Counted from the first letter of the stretch, positions 40,279 to 50,983 are shown. The stretch: DNA of 64,000 bases from Sulfurospirillum sp. UCH001 (GCF_001548035.1 NZ_AP014723.1:1736001-1800000); one strand, 5' to 3'. The notes: a model not told the origin generated them from the sequence alone. A program made the numbers and translations.

Positions 40279-42255
40279 ATGAGCGATTTTAAACTTGAAA
40301 GTCCCTATCAACCATCAGGCGATCAACCTCAAGCGATAGAGAAGTTAGTAGCATCTATTCAAAAGGGAAACCGTTACCAAACCCTCATTGGTGTTACAGG
40401 CAGTGGAAAAACCTATACGATGGCACAAATCATTCAAAAACTGAAGATGCCAACACTGATTATGACACATAATAAAACCCTTGCAGCGCAACTTTACAGT
40501 GAATTTAAGGGTTTTTTTCCTAAAAATCATGTGGAGTATTTTATCAGTTACTACGATTACTATCAGCCTGAAGCGTATATTCCACGCAGTGATTTATTTA
40601 TTGAAAAAGACAGCTCCATTAATGAAGAATTAGAGCGTTTACGTCTTAGTGCGACAGCATCACTCCTCAGCTTTGATGACGTCATTTGTGTTGCTTCCGT
40701 TTCTGCAAACTACGGATTGGGTGATCCAAGTGAATATAAAGAGATGGTACAAGTCATTGAAAAGGGTGAAAGCATCAACCAAAAAAAGCTTCTTTTACGC
40801 CTTGTTGATATGGGTTATAAACGCAATGATGCATTTTTTGATCGAGGATGTTTTCGTGTCAGCGGCGATGTCATCGACATCTATCCTGCTTACAGTGAAG
40901 AAGAAGCCATCCGTGTCGAATTTTTTGGTGATGAAGTCGAGAGCATTAATTACTTTGAAGTTTTTCTCAACAAAAAGTTGCAAAACCTGAACAAAGTTGT
41001 CATTTATGCTGCCAATCAATTTATCGTTGGTCATGAGAGGCTTCAAAAAGCGATTAAACTGATTGAGCAAGAACTAGATGAACGCCTAGAATACTTCAAA
41101 AAAGAGGACAAACTGGTCGAGTACCAACGCCTCAAACAACGCGTTGAGTTTGATCTAGAAATGCTTCAAAGCACAGGAGCCTGCAAAGGTGTAGAGAACT
41201 ACGCTCGTTATCTTACAGGTATTGAACCTGGTGGTACGCCCTACTCACTCTTTGACTACTTTGAAGCAATGAATAAAGAGTATCTGGTCATTGTTGATGA
41301 ATCCCATGTCAGCCTTCCTCAATTTAGAGGAATGTTTGCAGGAGATCGTAGTCGTAAAGAAGTACTTGTTGAGTATGGTTTTCGTCTTCCTAGTGCCCTA
41401 GATAACCGTCCTTTGATGTTTGATGAATTCATTCATAAAGCTCCACGTTATCTTTTCGTCAGTGCGACACCAAAAGAGCTTGAACTTGAACTTAGTGGTG
41501 AAAATACTGCAGAACAAATCATCCGCCCTACAGGACTACTTGATCCAGAAGTAGAAATTTTAAGCAGCCAAAATCAAGTCGAAACACTTTTTGACAAAAT
41601 CAAAGAGGTCATCGCAAAAGATGAAAAAGTGCTGGTCACAGTACTTACAAAAAAAATGGCGGAAGAGCTTACACGCTATTACGCAGATTTAGGCATCAAG
41701 ATCAAATACATGCACTCTGACATCGATGCGATTGAGCGCAATCAGATCATCCGCTCTTTGCGTGTTGGTGAATTTGATGTGCTTGTGGGCATTAACCTTC
41801 TTCGTGAAGGATTAGACTTACCAGAAGTGTCTTTGGTTGCTATTTTAGATGCCGATAAAGAGGGATTTCTACGTTCAGAAACCAGCCTCATCCAAACCAT
41901 GGGGCGTGCAGCACGTAACCTAAACGGTAAAGTGCTTATGTTTGCGGAGAAGATTACCGACTCTATGCAAAAAGCCATTGAAACGACAATGCGAAGGCGT
42001 GCTCTTCAAGAAGCATTCAATAAAGAACATGGCATCACACCAACCAGCACCACTCGCAAAATGGATGAAAATCTCAAACTTGAAGAACATGCAGATATTT
42101 ATAACACCTTTGATAAAAAAGATAAAATTCCGCCAAGTGAGAAAAAGAAAATTATTGCTGAACTTACAAAAGCAATGCATGAAGCTGCAAAGATTTTAGA
42201 GTTCGAAAAAGCAGCAAAATTACGCGATCAAATTGAAAAATTAAAGAAGATGTAA
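40279..42255 (+). CDS. uvrB: Excinuclease ABC subunit B
   Basis: 658 residues. Motifs in order: [12 protein letters not shown] (Walker A), the beta-hairpin [19 protein letters not shown] (Walker B), MGRAARN (motif VI), and a C-terminal UVR coiled coil ([20 protein letters not shown]). It verifies DNA damage delivered by UvrA and loads UvrC. Full-length and typical. Confidence 0.98.
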   Translation: MSDFKLESPYQPSGDQPQAIEKLVASIQKGNRYQTLIGVTGSGKTYTMAQIIQKLKMPTLIMTHNKTLAAQLYSEFKGFFPKNHVEYFISYYDYYQPEAYIPRSDLFIEKDSSINEELERLRLSATASLLSFDDVICVASVSANYGLGDPSEYKEMVQVIEKGESINQKKLLLRLVDMGYKRNDAFFDRGCFRVSGDVIDIYPAYSEEEAIRVEFFGDEVESINYFEVFLNKKLQNLNKVVIYAANQFIVGHERLQKAIKLIEQELDERLEYFKKEDKLVEYQRLKQRVEFDLEMLQSTGACKGVENYARYLTGIEPGGTPYSLFDYFEAMNKEYLVIVDESHVSLPQFRGMFAGDRSRKEVLVEYGFRLPSALDNRPLMFDEFIHKAPRYLFVSATPKELELELSGENTAEQIIRPTGLLDPEVEILSSQNQVETLFDKIKEVIAKDEKVLVTVLTKKMAEELTRYYADLGIKIKYMHSDIDAIERNQIIRSLRVGEFDVLVGINLLREGLDLPEVSLVAILDADKEGFLRSETSLIQTMGRAARNLNGKVLMFAEKITDSMQKAIETTMRRRALQEAFNKEHGITPTSTTRKMDENLKLEEHADIYNTFDKKDKIPPSEKKKIIAELTKAMHEAAKILEFEKAAKLRDQIEKLKKM

Positions 42256-42313
42256 CTTTTTTTGCATAATAAAGAATTTTTGGAGTAAAATAGAGTCGTT
42301 TTAGGAGAATACT

Positions 42314-42853
42314 ATGCAAATAGATAGCTTTTTAAACGCCTCTTATTTACACATCAACAACACTCACCTTTCTTCTAACAATACAACACAAACTTCTTCG
42401 TCCCAAAAAAAAGAGAAAAATAGCGAAGAACTGACCGCTTCACAAAAAGCTTTAGTTGCTGAACTTCAAGCAACAGATACCGCTGTACGTGCACATGAGA
42501 GCGCTCATATCGCCGCTGGTGGTGGAGTCATTCGCAGTAGCGCCGTTTTTACGTATGTACAAGCACCCGACAAAAGGCTATATGCCGTTGGAGGTGAAGT
42601 TGGTATTGATACGTCAGAAGGTAGTACGCCTGAAAATACGGTTACAAAAATGCAAACCGTGCGTGCCGCAGCACTCGCACCAGCTGATCCAAGTGCTACA
42701 GACTATCAAGTGGCTTCAACTGCCTCCATGCTTCAAATGATGGCTCGATTAGAAATGTCACGTCTGCAACAAGCTGAACTTTCAGCCAAACAAAAAAGCT
42801 ATTCATCTGCCAATAATGACAACTCAACTCCTCTTTTTTCAAATTATGCTTAA
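42314..42853 (+). CDS. SprA-related putative metalloprotease
   Basis: 179 residues. After a Ser/Thr/Asn-rich N terminus come DTAVRAHESAHIAAGGGVIR with zinc motif HESAH, and YAVGGEVGIDTSEGSTPE. This is the SprA-related (catalase-neighbour/CJM1_0395) family. Members are conserved in Campylobacterota and some have been linked to surface or cell-envelope functions. The substrate is unknown. No signal peptide is obvious. AGGAG lies ahead of the ATG. Confidence 0.8.
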   Translation: MQIDSFLNASYLHINNTHLSSNNTTQTSSSQKKEKNSEELTASQKALVAELQATDTAVRAHESAHIAAGGGVIRSSAVFTYVQAPDKRLYAVGGEVGIDTSEGSTPENTVTKMQTVRAAALAPADPSATDYQVASTASMLQMMARLEMSRLQQAELSAKQKSYSSANNDNSTPLFSNYA

Positions 42854-42931
42854 ATTAATCACAACGCGTTACCTTTTTATAACTTTTTTCTGATAAAATA
42901 ATTAGATTTATTTCGTAATGAAGGATAAAAT

Positions 42932-45043
42932 GTGCCTGATTTAACCGACTCTAGTCTATACCTCAATCGTGAGCTTTCATGGCTCAAATTTAACACCAGA
43001 GTCCTTACTCAATCTCTTAAAAAAGAGTTACCTCTTTTTGAACGACTCAAATTTTTAGCCATCTATGCAACCAACCTTGATGAATTTTATATGATTCGTG
43101 TTGCAGGACTTAAACAACTCTTTAGTGCTGGTGTTATTGAAACTGGCGCCGATCAAAAAACACCCCTTGATCAATTAAGAGAAATCAGAGCCTACCTTGC
43201 AAGTGAAAAAGAGGTTATCCAAAGCAGTTACGAAGAGATCGTTAAAGACCTTGAAAAAGAGAATCTTTTTATCACGGATTATGATGATCTAAGCCCCGCT
43301 TTGGCAAAACTTTCTGATGATTATTTCTTTTCTAATATTTTGCCAGTGATTGTTCCGATTGCGGTCAATGCGACGCATCCTTTCCCACATCTTAACAATT
43401 TAAGTTTTTCTCTAGCAGTTAAACTTCAAGACAGTGAGAGTGAAGAAGAAAGTAATTATAAGTACGGAATGATTCGTATTCCACGTGTGCTTCCACGCTT
43501 TTTTCAAGCAGGTGACAACACTTATGTGCCTATTGAAACTATTGTAAGAAAACATGCGGAAGAGATTTTCCCTGGCTATAAACTCGTCGCTTCTGCTGCC
43601 TTTAGAGTTACCAGAAATGCCGATATGGTCATCGAAGAAGAAGAAGCAGATGATTTTATGATGATTATGGAGCAAGGCTTAAAACTACGCCGTAAAGGAG
43701 CATTTGTACGCCTAAATATTCAAGAAGGAACCGACCCAGATCTGCTTAATTTCTTGAATTCTCATATGCAGATTTTCTTTAAAGACATTTATACTTATAA
43801 AATTCCACTTAACCTTGGAGCCTTATGGCAAATCGTAGGCAATAAAGACTTTTCGCACCTTGCCTTACCACCGTATAATTCAAAAGTCTTACCTCCGTTT
43901 GATACCAATGAATCTGTCTTTAAAGTGATCGACAAAGGCGATGTACTGCTCTTTCATCCATACGAGAGTTTTGACCCTGTTCTTAGACTCATTCGTGAAG
44001 CATCAAAAGATCCAAAAGTTGTCTCTATCCGTATGACACTTTACCGTGTTGAGAAAAACTCACAGATTGTTCAAGCCCTCATTGACGCTGCAAACGATGG
44101 TAAACAAGTCACCGCTGTTGTAGAGCTTAAAGCACGTTTTGATGAGGAAAACAACCTACACTGGGCAAAAGCGCTAGAACAAGCGGGTGCACATGTGGTT
44201 TATGGTATCACTGGTTTTAAAGTTCACGCAAAAATCGCTCAAGTCATTCGTCAAGAAGAAGACGGCAAGCTTAAATTTTACATGCACTTTAGTACAGGTA
44301 ATTACAATGGAGCAACTGCACGTGTCTATACCGATACAAGCTTTTTTACCTGCAAAGAAGATTTTGCCAAAGATGGTACGATGTTCTTTCACATTTTATC
44401 AGGCTTTTCAAAGCATAAAAAGCTTGACACGCTTTCAATGTCACCAACGCAAATTAAACCTAAAGTTATCAGCCTAATCAACAATGAAGCGAAACATGGC
44501 ACGGAAGGTCGTATTATCGTTAAGATGAACTCTCTGGTAGACTCTGATGTTATTCAAGCACTTTACAATGCTTCCATGCAAGGAGTTCAAATCGATATTA
44601 TCGCTCGAGGTATCTGTTGTTTACGACCTGGTGTTGAGGGTATTAGTGAAAACATTCGCGTAAAATCTATCATCGGTAAGTACTTAGAACATGCTCGTAT
44701 TTTCTACTTTAAACATGGTGATCCAACCACAACGTTTATCTCAAGTGCAGATTGGATGCCTCGTAATTTAGAGCGAAGATTAGAGCTTATGACACCTATT
44801 TTTGATAAAGCGCTACAGCAAAAACTCTTTGAGATTTTACAGCTACAGCTTAATGACAATGTCCTTAGCTGGACACTTGGAAGTGATGGCGAATACACAG
44901 AAGTTATACCGACTGATGAGCGTGCCATCAACAACCATACGGTTTTAGAAGATTATATGAATAAAATCTATAAAGCACAAAAGAAAGATACCAGCTCTCA
45001 TAAAGCAGAAAAACTCGCACGTCGTCTTTTCAAGGAGAGTTGA
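42932..45043 (+). CDS. ppk: Polyphosphate kinase 1
   Basis: 703 residues from a GTG with AAGGA upstream. It has the PPK N domain ([17 protein letters not shown]), the head domain and two PLD-like catalytic domains. The autophosphorylated His lies in [14 protein letters not shown], and later [12 protein letters not shown] gives the second His. It makes polyphosphate from ATP. The stop overlaps the next start as TGATG. Confidence 0.97.
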   Translation: MPDLTDSSLYLNRELSWLKFNTRVLTQSLKKELPLFERLKFLAIYATNLDEFYMIRVAGLKQLFSAGVIETGADQKTPLDQLREIRAYLASEKEVIQSSYEEIVKDLEKENLFITDYDDLSPALAKLSDDYFFSNILPVIVPIAVNATHPFPHLNNLSFSLAVKLQDSESEEESNYKYGMIRIPRVLPRFFQAGDNTYVPIETIVRKHAEEIFPGYKLVASAAFRVTRNADMVIEEEEADDFMMIMEQGLKLRRKGAFVRLNIQEGTDPDLLNFLNSHMQIFFKDIYTYKIPLNLGALWQIVGNKDFSHLALPPYNSKVLPPFDTNESVFKVIDKGDVLLFHPYESFDPVLRLIREASKDPKVVSIRMTLYRVEKNSQIVQALIDAANDGKQVTAVVELKARFDEENNLHWAKALEQAGAHVVYGITGFKVHAKIAQVIRQEEDGKLKFYMHFSTGNYNGATARVYTDTSFFTCKEDFAKDGTMFFHILSGFSKHKKLDTLSMSPTQIKPKVISLINNEAKHGTEGRIIVKMNSLVDSDVIQALYNASMQGVQIDIIARGICCLRPGVEGISENIRVKSIIGKYLEHARIFYFKHGDPTTTFISSADWMPRNLERRLELMTPIFDKALQQKLFEILQLQLNDNVLSWTLGSDGEYTEVIPTDERAINNHTVLEDYMNKIYKAQKKDTSSHKAEKLARRLFKES

Positions 45044-45567
45044 TGATTATGGAGTTTCAAGGCGTACAGCCTTCTATCGCTTCTGATGTATTTATTGCTC
45101 CAAGTGCAGATATCATCGGCGATGTTAACATCGGCGAACAGAGTTCTGTCTGGTTTGGATGCGTCATCAGAGGCGATGTAAACTCCATTACAATTGGTAA
45201 ACGAACCTCTATCCAAGACCTTAGCATGATTCATGTCACACACTTTAAAAAAGAAGACCGTAGCGATGGCTTTGCCACAACCATTGGTGATGATGTGACT
45301 ATAGCACATCGTGTTATGCTTCATGGATGCACGATCGAAGATGCGTGTTTGATTGGGATGAGTGCTACGATACTTGATGGTGCAGTGATTGGTAAGGAGT
45401 CCATCGTTGGAGCAAATTCACTCGTCACAAAAAACAAAATCTTTCCACCGCGTTCACTTATTATGGGAAACCCTGCTAAAGTAGTACGAGAGCTTAGCGA
45501 TGAAGAAGTAACATCGCTTTATGCATCAGCTGCTAATTATGTAAAATTTAAAGCGATGTACCAGTAG
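45043..45567 (+). CDS. Gamma-carbonic anhydrase-family protein
   Basis: 174 residues. The start is chosen at the ATG at 45043, five bases after AAGGAG. It is a left-handed beta-helix of hexapeptide repeats (IGDVNIGEQSSVWFGCVIRG). Candidate zinc His are in MIHVTHF and IAHRVMLHGCTI. It resembles YrdA/CaiE proteins, whose activity is often unproven. The 3' end overlaps the opposing exonuclease gene by 20 bases. Confidence 0.85.
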   Translation: MIMEFQGVQPSIASDVFIAPSADIIGDVNIGEQSSVWFGCVIRGDVNSITIGKRTSIQDLSMIHVTHFKKEDRSDGFATTIGDDVTIAHRVMLHGCTIEDACLIGMSATILDGAVIGKESIVGANSLVTKNKIFPPRSLIMGNPAKVVRELSDEEVTSLYASAANYVKFKAMYQ

Positions 45568-46354
45568 TCGTAGATCTGTTAGTTTTCTCTTTCTTTTTTC
45601 TCTGATTTTGAGGCTTGGTAAAAGCGATCAATTGCTCAACACTCTGTACCTCTTCAGGTATATTTTCCAATGCTTTAAAAAAAACCTGTGCTGTTGCTTT
45701 GGCGTCATACAATGCACGGTGATGATTTTCAAATGCGATGCCTAAATGTTCAGTTAATGAGCTAAGCCCATATTTGGGGGCTTCTATACATTTACGCGCC
45801 AAATCTATCGTATCGAGTCTTCGATTGAGCAGTGGACCAAAGCCTGCTTCTTCTAAATTGTGAGAAATAAAGTAGTAGTCAAAATTGACATTATGCGCAA
45901 CAAAAACAGCATCTTTGATAAAAAGGCGGAAACCTTCTAAAACGGAATTAAGAGAAGGTGCATGTTGAAGCTCAGAGAGTGTTATGCCCGTAAGCTGTTC
46001 GATGCTATCTGGCAAAATATCGGTTTTGACTAAAGATGAAAACTCACCTACTTCTTTGCCATTTTCAATCATTACAGCGCCAATTTCGATGATTTGATTT
46101 AAGAGTGGCTTACTGCCGTTTGTTTCGATATCAACAATACAAAATTTACCCTGCATAATCGGTGTTGTCAGTGTTTCTAGCGTAAACGCATAATTGTTAT
46201 ATTTTGTAATGGGAAGTCCTAAAAGCTTCAGCATAGAAAGATCTTCAACATCAACATGTTCAAGCTCTTTAAACATGTGCATCTTCGCAAAAAACTCTTT
46301 ATGGAAAATAGGCTTTTGAGTCATTTTAAAAATGTAGCTATCAAGGGCTCTCAC
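45548..46354 (-). CDS. DnaQ-like 3'-5' exonuclease (DNA polymerase III epsilon type)
   Basis: 268 residues. A Campylobacterota-specific N-terminal extension of about 65 residues precedes the DEDDh domain. FCIVDIETNG gives Asp/Glu, FVAHNVNFDYYF the second Asp, and HHRALYDAKAT the final His/Asp. The tail is basic. It probably proofreads for the replicative polymerase. It overlaps trpF by 4 bases. Confidence 0.88.
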   Translation of the reverse strand: MRALDSYIFKMTQKPIFHKEFFAKMHMFKELEHVDVEDLSMLKLLGLPITKYNNYAFTLETLTTPIMQGKFCIVDIETNGSKPLLNQIIEIGAVMIENGKEVGEFSSLVKTDILPDSIEQLTGITLSELQHAPSLNSVLEGFRLFIKDAVFVAHNVNFDYYFISHNLEEAGFGPLLNRRLDTIDLARKCIEAPKYGLSSLTEHLGIAFENHHRALYDAKATAQVFFKALENIPEEVQSVEQLIAFTKPQNQRKKKEKTNRSTTTGTSL

Positions 46355-46938
46355 GCTTTTGCTCTCTTTAAAAACATCTCCACTTTCTCGTGATCTTTAA
46401 GACCTTTTGCCCTCTCAACACCACTACTCACATCTACACCATAAAAACCTAAAGGCTTGACCTGTTCAACATTTTCAGGACTGAGCCCTCCTGCTAAAAT
46501 AATATTTTCGCAATCTGCATGTTCAAACCATGAAAGATCAAGTCTCTGCCCTGCTCCACCATATCCTTCAACATGAGCATCAATAAGGCGTATAAGCCCT
46601 TTATACTCTTCAATATCAGAAGTCTCTTTGGCACGAACAACTCGCAAATAAGGAACCTTTAAAGCACTCCAAAACGCATCGTCTACTTCAAAATGGATTT
46701 GTGCCATATCCATATGTGCTTCTTTACATACCGCACCAATCTCTTCTGGTGATGCTTCTACAAACAACCCTATTTTTTTGACTGTCATAGGTAATTGTTC
46801 AGCAATGTTTTTTGCATTTTCAGGCGTTATGTAACGAGGTGATTTTGGGTAAAAAACAAAACCAAGTGCATCAGCACCGGCATTAAGCGCACACAAAGCA
46901 TCTTCGAGGTTTGTAATACCGCAGATTTTAACCCACAT
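46351..46938 (-). CDS. trpF: Phosphoribosylanthranilate isomerase
   Basis: 195 residues. It begins WVKICGITNLEDA with the catalytic Cys and has the late GGLSPENVEQV and GVDVSSGVE motifs of TrpF. It converts phosphoribosylanthranilate to CdRP in tryptophan synthesis. It is placed here between rpe and the exonuclease gene, away from other trp genes within the window. Confidence 0.95.
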   Translation of the reverse strand: MWVKICGITNLEDALCALNAGADALGFVFYPKSPRYITPENAKNIAEQLPMTVKKIGLFVEASPEEIGAVCKEAHMDMAQIHFEVDDAFWSALKVPYLRVVRAKETSDIEEYKGLIRLIDAHVEGYGGAGQRLDLSWFEHADCENIILAGGLSPENVEQVKPLGFYGVDVSSGVERAKGLKDHEKVEMFLKRAKA

Positions 46939-46940
46939 TG

Positions 46941-47582
46941 TTATACTTTTAACGAATCAATAGCACTTTTATAATCGTTTGAACCAAAAACATAATTACC
47001 TGCAACGACGATATCTACACCTGCATTGGCTAAAGAGCAAATATTTTGATTGTTCACGCCTCCATCGACTTCAATAAGCGTTTTTGCATTTCGTTTTAAA
47101 ATCATCTCTTTTAAAATGGGAGCTTTTTCCAAAACACTTGGTATAAATTTCTGTCCACCAAACCCAGGGTTAACACTCATTAAAAGTACCATATCTAAAT
47201 CTTCAAGAAGATACTCAATATGAGAAGGCGGTGTGTGAGGATTGAGGACGATTGCAGGTGAAATACCTAAATCTCTGATTTTTTGAATGAGACGATGAGG
47301 ATGTTTCTCTTCTTCAATATGAAAGGAAATGTATTTTGGTTTTAAAGGAGCAAAAAGATCGACAAAAAAAGTATTGTTTTCAACCATCAAGTGTACATCT
47401 AATGGTTTAGTAGTAGCTTTGGCTACAGCACCAACCACAACAGGTCCAATCGTAAGGTTTGGAACAAAATGCCCATCCATTACATCCACATGTACAAGAT
47501 CACATCCTGCCGCGCAAATCGCTTCTATCTCTTCTTTTAACTTTCCAAAATCAGCAGAAAGGATACTTGGAGCAACTAACAT
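46941..47582 (-). CDS. rpe: Ribulose-phosphate 3-epimerase
   Basis: 213 residues. VAPSILSADFGKL, HVDVMDGHFVPN, MSVNPGFGGQKF and IEVDGGVN are the Rpe signature, with catalytic Asp residues and His ligands present. It interconverts Ru5P and Xu5P in the pentose phosphate pathway. It heads the rpe-trpF-dnaQ-like unit, divergent from rpmB. Confidence 0.97.
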   Translation of the reverse strand: MLVAPSILSADFGKLKEEIEAICAAGCDLVHVDVMDGHFVPNLTIGPVVVGAVAKATTKPLDVHLMVENNTFFVDLFAPLKPKYISFHIEEEKHPHRLIQKIRDLGISPAIVLNPHTPPSHIEYLLEDLDMVLLMSVNPGFGGQKFIPSVLEKAPILKEMILKRNAKTLIEVDGGVNNQNICSLANAGVDIVVAGNYVFGSNDYKSAIDSLKV

Positions 47583-47602
47583 AATTTAGCCTTTATACGA
47601 CG

Positions 47603-47625
47603 ATAGACTTCGTAACAGAGTCTAT
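47603..47625. promoter_or_regulatory. Hairpin in the rpe/rpmB divergent region
   Basis: ATAGACT (47603-47609) pairs perfectly with AGTCTAT (47619-47625). It lies 20 bases ahead of rpe in the leader of its message. No factor is recognised. Confidence 0.4.
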
Positions 47626-47720
47626 TTTCAAAAATTTACTGAAATTGTATCAAAATTTATAATATTTTCGATATAATCTCAGGCTGCATTGAATTAAGCG
47701 TTTCTTTTGCTTTTTTCATG

Positions 47721-47726
47721 TACAAT
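47721..47726 (+). promoter_or_regulatory. -10 element for rpmB
   Basis: TACAAT (CATGTACAATTC) is 27 bases before the rpmB ATG; AAGGA follows as ribosome site. An upstream TATAAT near 47671 is a second candidate. Confidence 0.55.
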
Positions 47727-47752
47727 TCACGAAAAATTTTAAGGATATCGAT

Positions 47753-47941
47753 ATGGCAAGAAAATGTGCTCTCACTGGAAAAGGCCCTATGGTTGGTAAC
47801 AACGTAAGCCATGCGAACAACAAAACTAAAAGAAGATTCCTTCCAAACCTTAGAACTGTCCGTGTGACACTTGAAGATGGAACGACTAAGAAAATTAGAA
47901 TTGCTGCTTCGACACTTCGTACAATGAAGAAAAACGGCTAA
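47753..47941 (+). CDS. rpmB: 50S ribosomal protein L28
   Basis: 62 residues. [20 protein letters not shown], then [12 protein letters not shown], is L28. The usual zinc ribbon is incomplete, with one Cys near the N terminus. It is followed immediately by a terminator. Confidence 0.97.
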   Translation: MARKCALTGKGPMVGNNVSHANNKTKRRFLPNLRTVRVTLEDGTTKKIRIAASTLRTMKKNG

Positions 47942-47969
47942 AATTTCTCCTTCTACGGGGAAATTTTTG
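47940..47969 (+). terminator. rpmB terminator
   Basis: AAAATTTCTCC (47940-47950) pairs with GGGGAAATTTT (one G-T pair), and T residues follow. It overlaps the stop codon of rpmB. Confidence 0.75.
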
Positions 47970-48031
47970 CTGCTTAACTGTTTTTGCTCTAACCTCAAAA
48001 CTTTCACACTAAAATCCTAAAGGATTTACCC

Positions 48032-49222
48032 ATGTTTACTATTCTTCCACTTCAAAATGGACTTGATAATGTTGCTGGTTTTTTCTGCCAAGGCGTGTCA
48101 GCTGGCTTTAAACCCAATGGCAATAACGATGTCGCGTTTATTCGCTCTAACGAGCTATGCGATATTTCAGCTGTCTTTACATCCAATGTCTTTCAAGCTG
48201 CACCTATTAAGCATTTTTTACGCTATCCAAAAGGTTTTCAAACCAATTTTATTTTAATGAACGCTAAAAATGCAAACGCTATGACAGGAGAAAAGGGAAT
48301 TGAAGATATTGATACCCTGTTTGGAAAACTCAAAGAAAAATTCCCAAGCTTACATAACCCTATTATGAGCTCTACAGGCGTGATTGGCTATCGTCTCAAC
48401 GTTGAAAAACTCTCATCTGCATTTGATAAGTTTGATTTTAATGCTAAAGATTCACATGCGACTGCTTCTGCAATTATGACAACCGATAGCTTCAAAAAAG
48501 AGCTTTGTTTCAAAGTCATTCTAGAAGATGGCAGTTGTTTCCACATCGCAGCTATCTGTAAGGGTGCGGGTATGATTAACCCTGCGATGGCTACTATGCT
48601 TTGCTTTATCCTCACCGATGCAAATATACCAAAAGTAGATATGGATGAACTTTTATTGCCTGCAATAGAGCATTCATTCAATGCAGTCAGTGTTGATGGC
48701 GATACATCTACAAACGACACCGTTTTACTTCTAAGCTCAAAACAGAGTGGCGTTTACCATAAAGAAGCCTTCAATGAAGCGCTTCGCCTGATTACAAAAG
48801 AACTTAGCTTGATGCTAGTACGTGATGGTGAAGGCTCAACAAAAGTAGTTGCCTTTGAAGTGAGTGGTGCAAAAAGCGTGGCTGAAGCTGAGAAAGCAGC
48901 TAAAGCACTCAGTAATTCACTGTTGGTTAAAACAGCTCTTTTTGGGGAAGATCCAAACTGGGGACGTATCGCTTCTACCATTGGTGCAAGTGGTATTAAC
49001 TGCAGTGAAGAAACTCTCGTAATTCATTACGATGATGTCTTAATTTATAGCAAAGAACAGCGCTCTTTAGATGCAGAAGCTGAAAAAAAAGCAGCCGCAG
49101 TTATGAAAAAAGACTCTTTCCGTATTCACTGTGAATTGGGAATTGGAGAGGCAAGTTTCACAGCATACGGCTGTGATTTAGGGCATAAGTATGTTGAAAT
49201 AAATGCCGATTATAGGACTTAG
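48032..49222 (+). CDS. argJ: Glutamate N-acetyltransferase ArgJ
   Basis: 396 residues. The self-cleavage and nucleophile Thr lies in the AMATMLCFILTDANI segment (consensus MATML). KGAGMINPAM and EDPNWGRIASTIGAS are the other signature motifs. It splits itself into two chains and transfers acetyl from N-acetylornithine to glutamate in arginine synthesis. Full-length. Confidence 0.96.
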   Translation: MFTILPLQNGLDNVAGFFCQGVSAGFKPNGNNDVAFIRSNELCDISAVFTSNVFQAAPIKHFLRYPKGFQTNFILMNAKNANAMTGEKGIEDIDTLFGKLKEKFPSLHNPIMSSTGVIGYRLNVEKLSSAFDKFDFNAKDSHATASAIMTTDSFKKELCFKVILEDGSCFHIAAICKGAGMINPAMATMLCFILTDANIPKVDMDELLLPAIEHSFNAVSVDGDTSTNDTVLLLSSKQSGVYHKEAFNEALRLITKELSLMLVRDGEGSTKVVAFEVSGAKSVAEAEKAAKALSNSLLVKTALFGEDPNWGRIASTIGASGINCSEETLVIHYDDVLIYSKEQRSLDAEAEKKAAAVMKKDSFRIHCELGIGEASFTAYGCDLGHKYVEINADYRT

Positions 49223-49276
49223 TCGTAAAATTAAGCACTTTTTGGTAAAATAAAAACAAATATAAAAGGAGAATCA

Positions 49277-49504
49277 ATGCTACACGAATATAGAGAAGTT
49301 ATTTCAAAACTTAAAGTTGAAAATGCACACTTTGCAAAAATTTTCGAAAAACATAATGAACTTGATCAAAAAATTACTGATGCAGATGAAGGAAGAGCAC
49401 ACATCAGTGATGCAGAGCTTGAAACTATGAAAAAAGAGAAACTTAAACTTAAAGATGAAGCGTATGCACTTATTATTGCATACAAAAAAGAGCATAATCT
49501 CTAA
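49277..49504 (+). CDS. YdcH/DUF465 family small protein
   Basis: 75 residues, one long helical hairpin (MLHEYREVISKLKVENAHFA, and a C-terminal KEKLKLKDEAYALI segment). This is the DUF465/YdcH family of unknown function. AAAAGGAG lies seven bases before the ATG. It ends 14 bases before the opposing glycosylase gene. Confidence 0.85.
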   Translation: MLHEYREVISKLKVENAHFAKIFEKHNELDQKITDADEGRAHISDAELETMKKEKLKLKDEAYALIIAYKKEHNL

Positions 49505-49532
49505 AAAATTGTTTGGGCTTAAATGCCCAAAC
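49505..49532. terminator. Terminator of the mfd-ymdB-magIII unit
   Basis: GTTTGGGC (49511-49518) / GCCCAAAC (49525-49532) is a perfect 8-bp stem with the magIII stop codon in its loop. Reading leftward it is followed by AATTTTTT. Confidence 0.8.
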
Positions 49533-50184
49533 TCTCTACAAAAACTGTTTTTCCTCTACTGTTTTCTTTACAAAACTCCACAATTTTTCCATGAAACCTA
49601 GCATATAACTCATTTAGAGACATTTCTTTGCCATAAAGCACATGGATTTTGGAGAGATTGCTTAGCAAGCCTTCTTCAACCCACTCTTGAAGTTCTGCAT
49701 ACGATTCAAAGCTATAGCCAAATGAAGCGAGGAGTCTTGCAGTATAAGCATCAACAACCATTGCTTCTTGTTTACATGCATAACAAAGTATAGAATCTGC
49801 ACTCTCTGCACCAATCCCTTTTTGTGCCAACAACCATTCTCTATCCACTCTAGTGCAAAACACCTCAAAGGAGTCAAACTCTTTGAGTATGGCATGGGTT
49901 AATAAATGAAGATTTTTAGCTTTGGTATTGTAAAAGCCTGAGGGTCGGATATACTCTGAAAGTTGTTCTATAGGGAGTGCTGATAACATCTCTAAACTAT
50001 CAATGCCAGCACACTCTAAATTTTCCATGCTTTTTTCAACATTTTCCCATTTGGCTTGCTGAGTTAAAATAGCACCTATAATCACCCAAAATGTTCCAGA
50101 ACGAGGCCACCATAATGGATCTCTGGTCGTTTTTAAATAACCACTGTTTTTAAGAGCGACCAAAAGCTCAAAGCTATTTTTCAT
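49519..50184 (-). CDS. magIII: 3-methyladenine DNA glycosylase (MagIII-type)
   Basis: 221 residues from the ATG at 50184 (MKNSFELLVALKNSG); a much longer frame runs into ymdB. The HhH-GPD fold has QKGIGAESADSILCYACKQE with the helix-hairpin-helix and a Lys, then MVVDAYTARLL with the catalytic Asp. There is no C-terminal 4Fe-4S cluster. The C terminus ELYARFHGKIVEFCKEN matches Helicobacter MagIII, an endonuclease III homologue removing alkylated adenine. It overlaps ymdB by 11 bases. Confidence 0.88.
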   Translation of the reverse strand: MKNSFELLVALKNSGYLKTTRDPLWWPRSGTFWVIIGAILTQQAKWENVEKSMENLECAGIDSLEMLSALPIEQLSEYIRPSGFYNTKAKNLHLLTHAILKEFDSFEVFCTRVDREWLLAQKGIGAESADSILCYACKQEAMVVDAYTARLLASFGYSFESYAELQEWVEEGLLSNLSKIHVLYGKEMSLNELYARFHGKIVEFCKENSRGKTVFVESLGI

Positions 50185-50983
50185 GTACTGCCCTAGCAAG
50201 CAAACGTTCTTGGTCATCAAAAATGCGTAATTTATACGCCTCAATACACTTTCCCTCTTCAATCTCCATAATAACCATCTGCAAAATCTTTTTACATTTT
50301 TTAGGTATTTCAAGAGATGCTGGAAGTCCTGTAAGGAAACGTTTGAGAGGAGCGTCTTTATCCATGCCGATAACACCATCTCGCGCACCACTGAGTCCAA
50401 CATCACTGACATAACAGGTTCCAGTATCTATCAGTAAATCATCTGTTCCTACGTGTGTATGTGTTCCCAAAATGGCACTTACTTTACCTTTTAAAAGATG
50501 TAATATTGCGTATTTTTCAGATGTTACTTCAGCATGAAAGTCGATGATAATTGTCTTTACATCTTCAGCATGAAGCTCATCAACTACTTTTTGTGCTGTT
50601 AAAAAAGGATTTTCGACCATAGGCATACCATAATGCCCCATGATATTGACGATAGCAATCTTCTCGCCTTTCACATCTACGACGCTCACTCCTCGACCAG
50701 GAACGCCTATGGGATAATTAAGAGGCCTTAAAATAGGCATGACCTCTAAAAGAGGGATGATCTCTTTTTTATCCCACGAGTGATTTCCACCTGTGAGGAT
50801 ATCTGCACCATAGGAGAAAAGCTCTTTGGCGTGAAGAGTTCCAAGCCCAAAACCATGACTTGCATTTTCACCATTAGCGATGACAAAATCAAGTTCATAC
50901 TCTTTTCGTATCTTTTTAAGATACTGCTCTAACATGCTGCGACCAGGTTTTCCAACAATATCGCCGATAAAACCTACTCTCAC
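50174..50983 (-). CDS. ymdB: YmdB-family metallophosphoesterase
   Basis: 269 residues. Motifs GDIVGKPGR, NGENASHGFGL, TGGNHSWDKKE, DFHAEVTSEK and GTHTHVGTDD make up the YmdB family (TIGR00282), some members of which hydrolyse 2',3'-cyclic nucleotides and affect development in Bacillus. The role here is unknown. It overlaps the mfd end by 4 bases and is co-oriented with magIII. Confidence 0.92.
   Translation of the reverse strand: MRVGFIGDIVGKPGRSMLEQYLKKIRKEYELDFVIANGENASHGFGLGTLHAKELFSYGADILTGGNHSWDKKEIIPLLEVMPILRPLNYPIGVPGRGVSVVDVKGEKIAIVNIMGHYGMPMVENPFLTAQKVVDELHAEDVKTIIIDFHAEVTSEKYAILHLLKGKVSAILGTHTHVGTDDLLIDTGTCYVSDVGLSGARDGVIGMDKDAPLKRFLTGLPASLEIPKKCKKILQMVIMEIEEGKCIEAYKLRIFDDQERLLARAVHEK

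Noticed and set aside
49519-50412. Long 297-codon version of the glycosylase
   Set aside because: The extra 76 residues lie in another frame of ymdB and lack a domain. The ATG at 50184 gives the family length.
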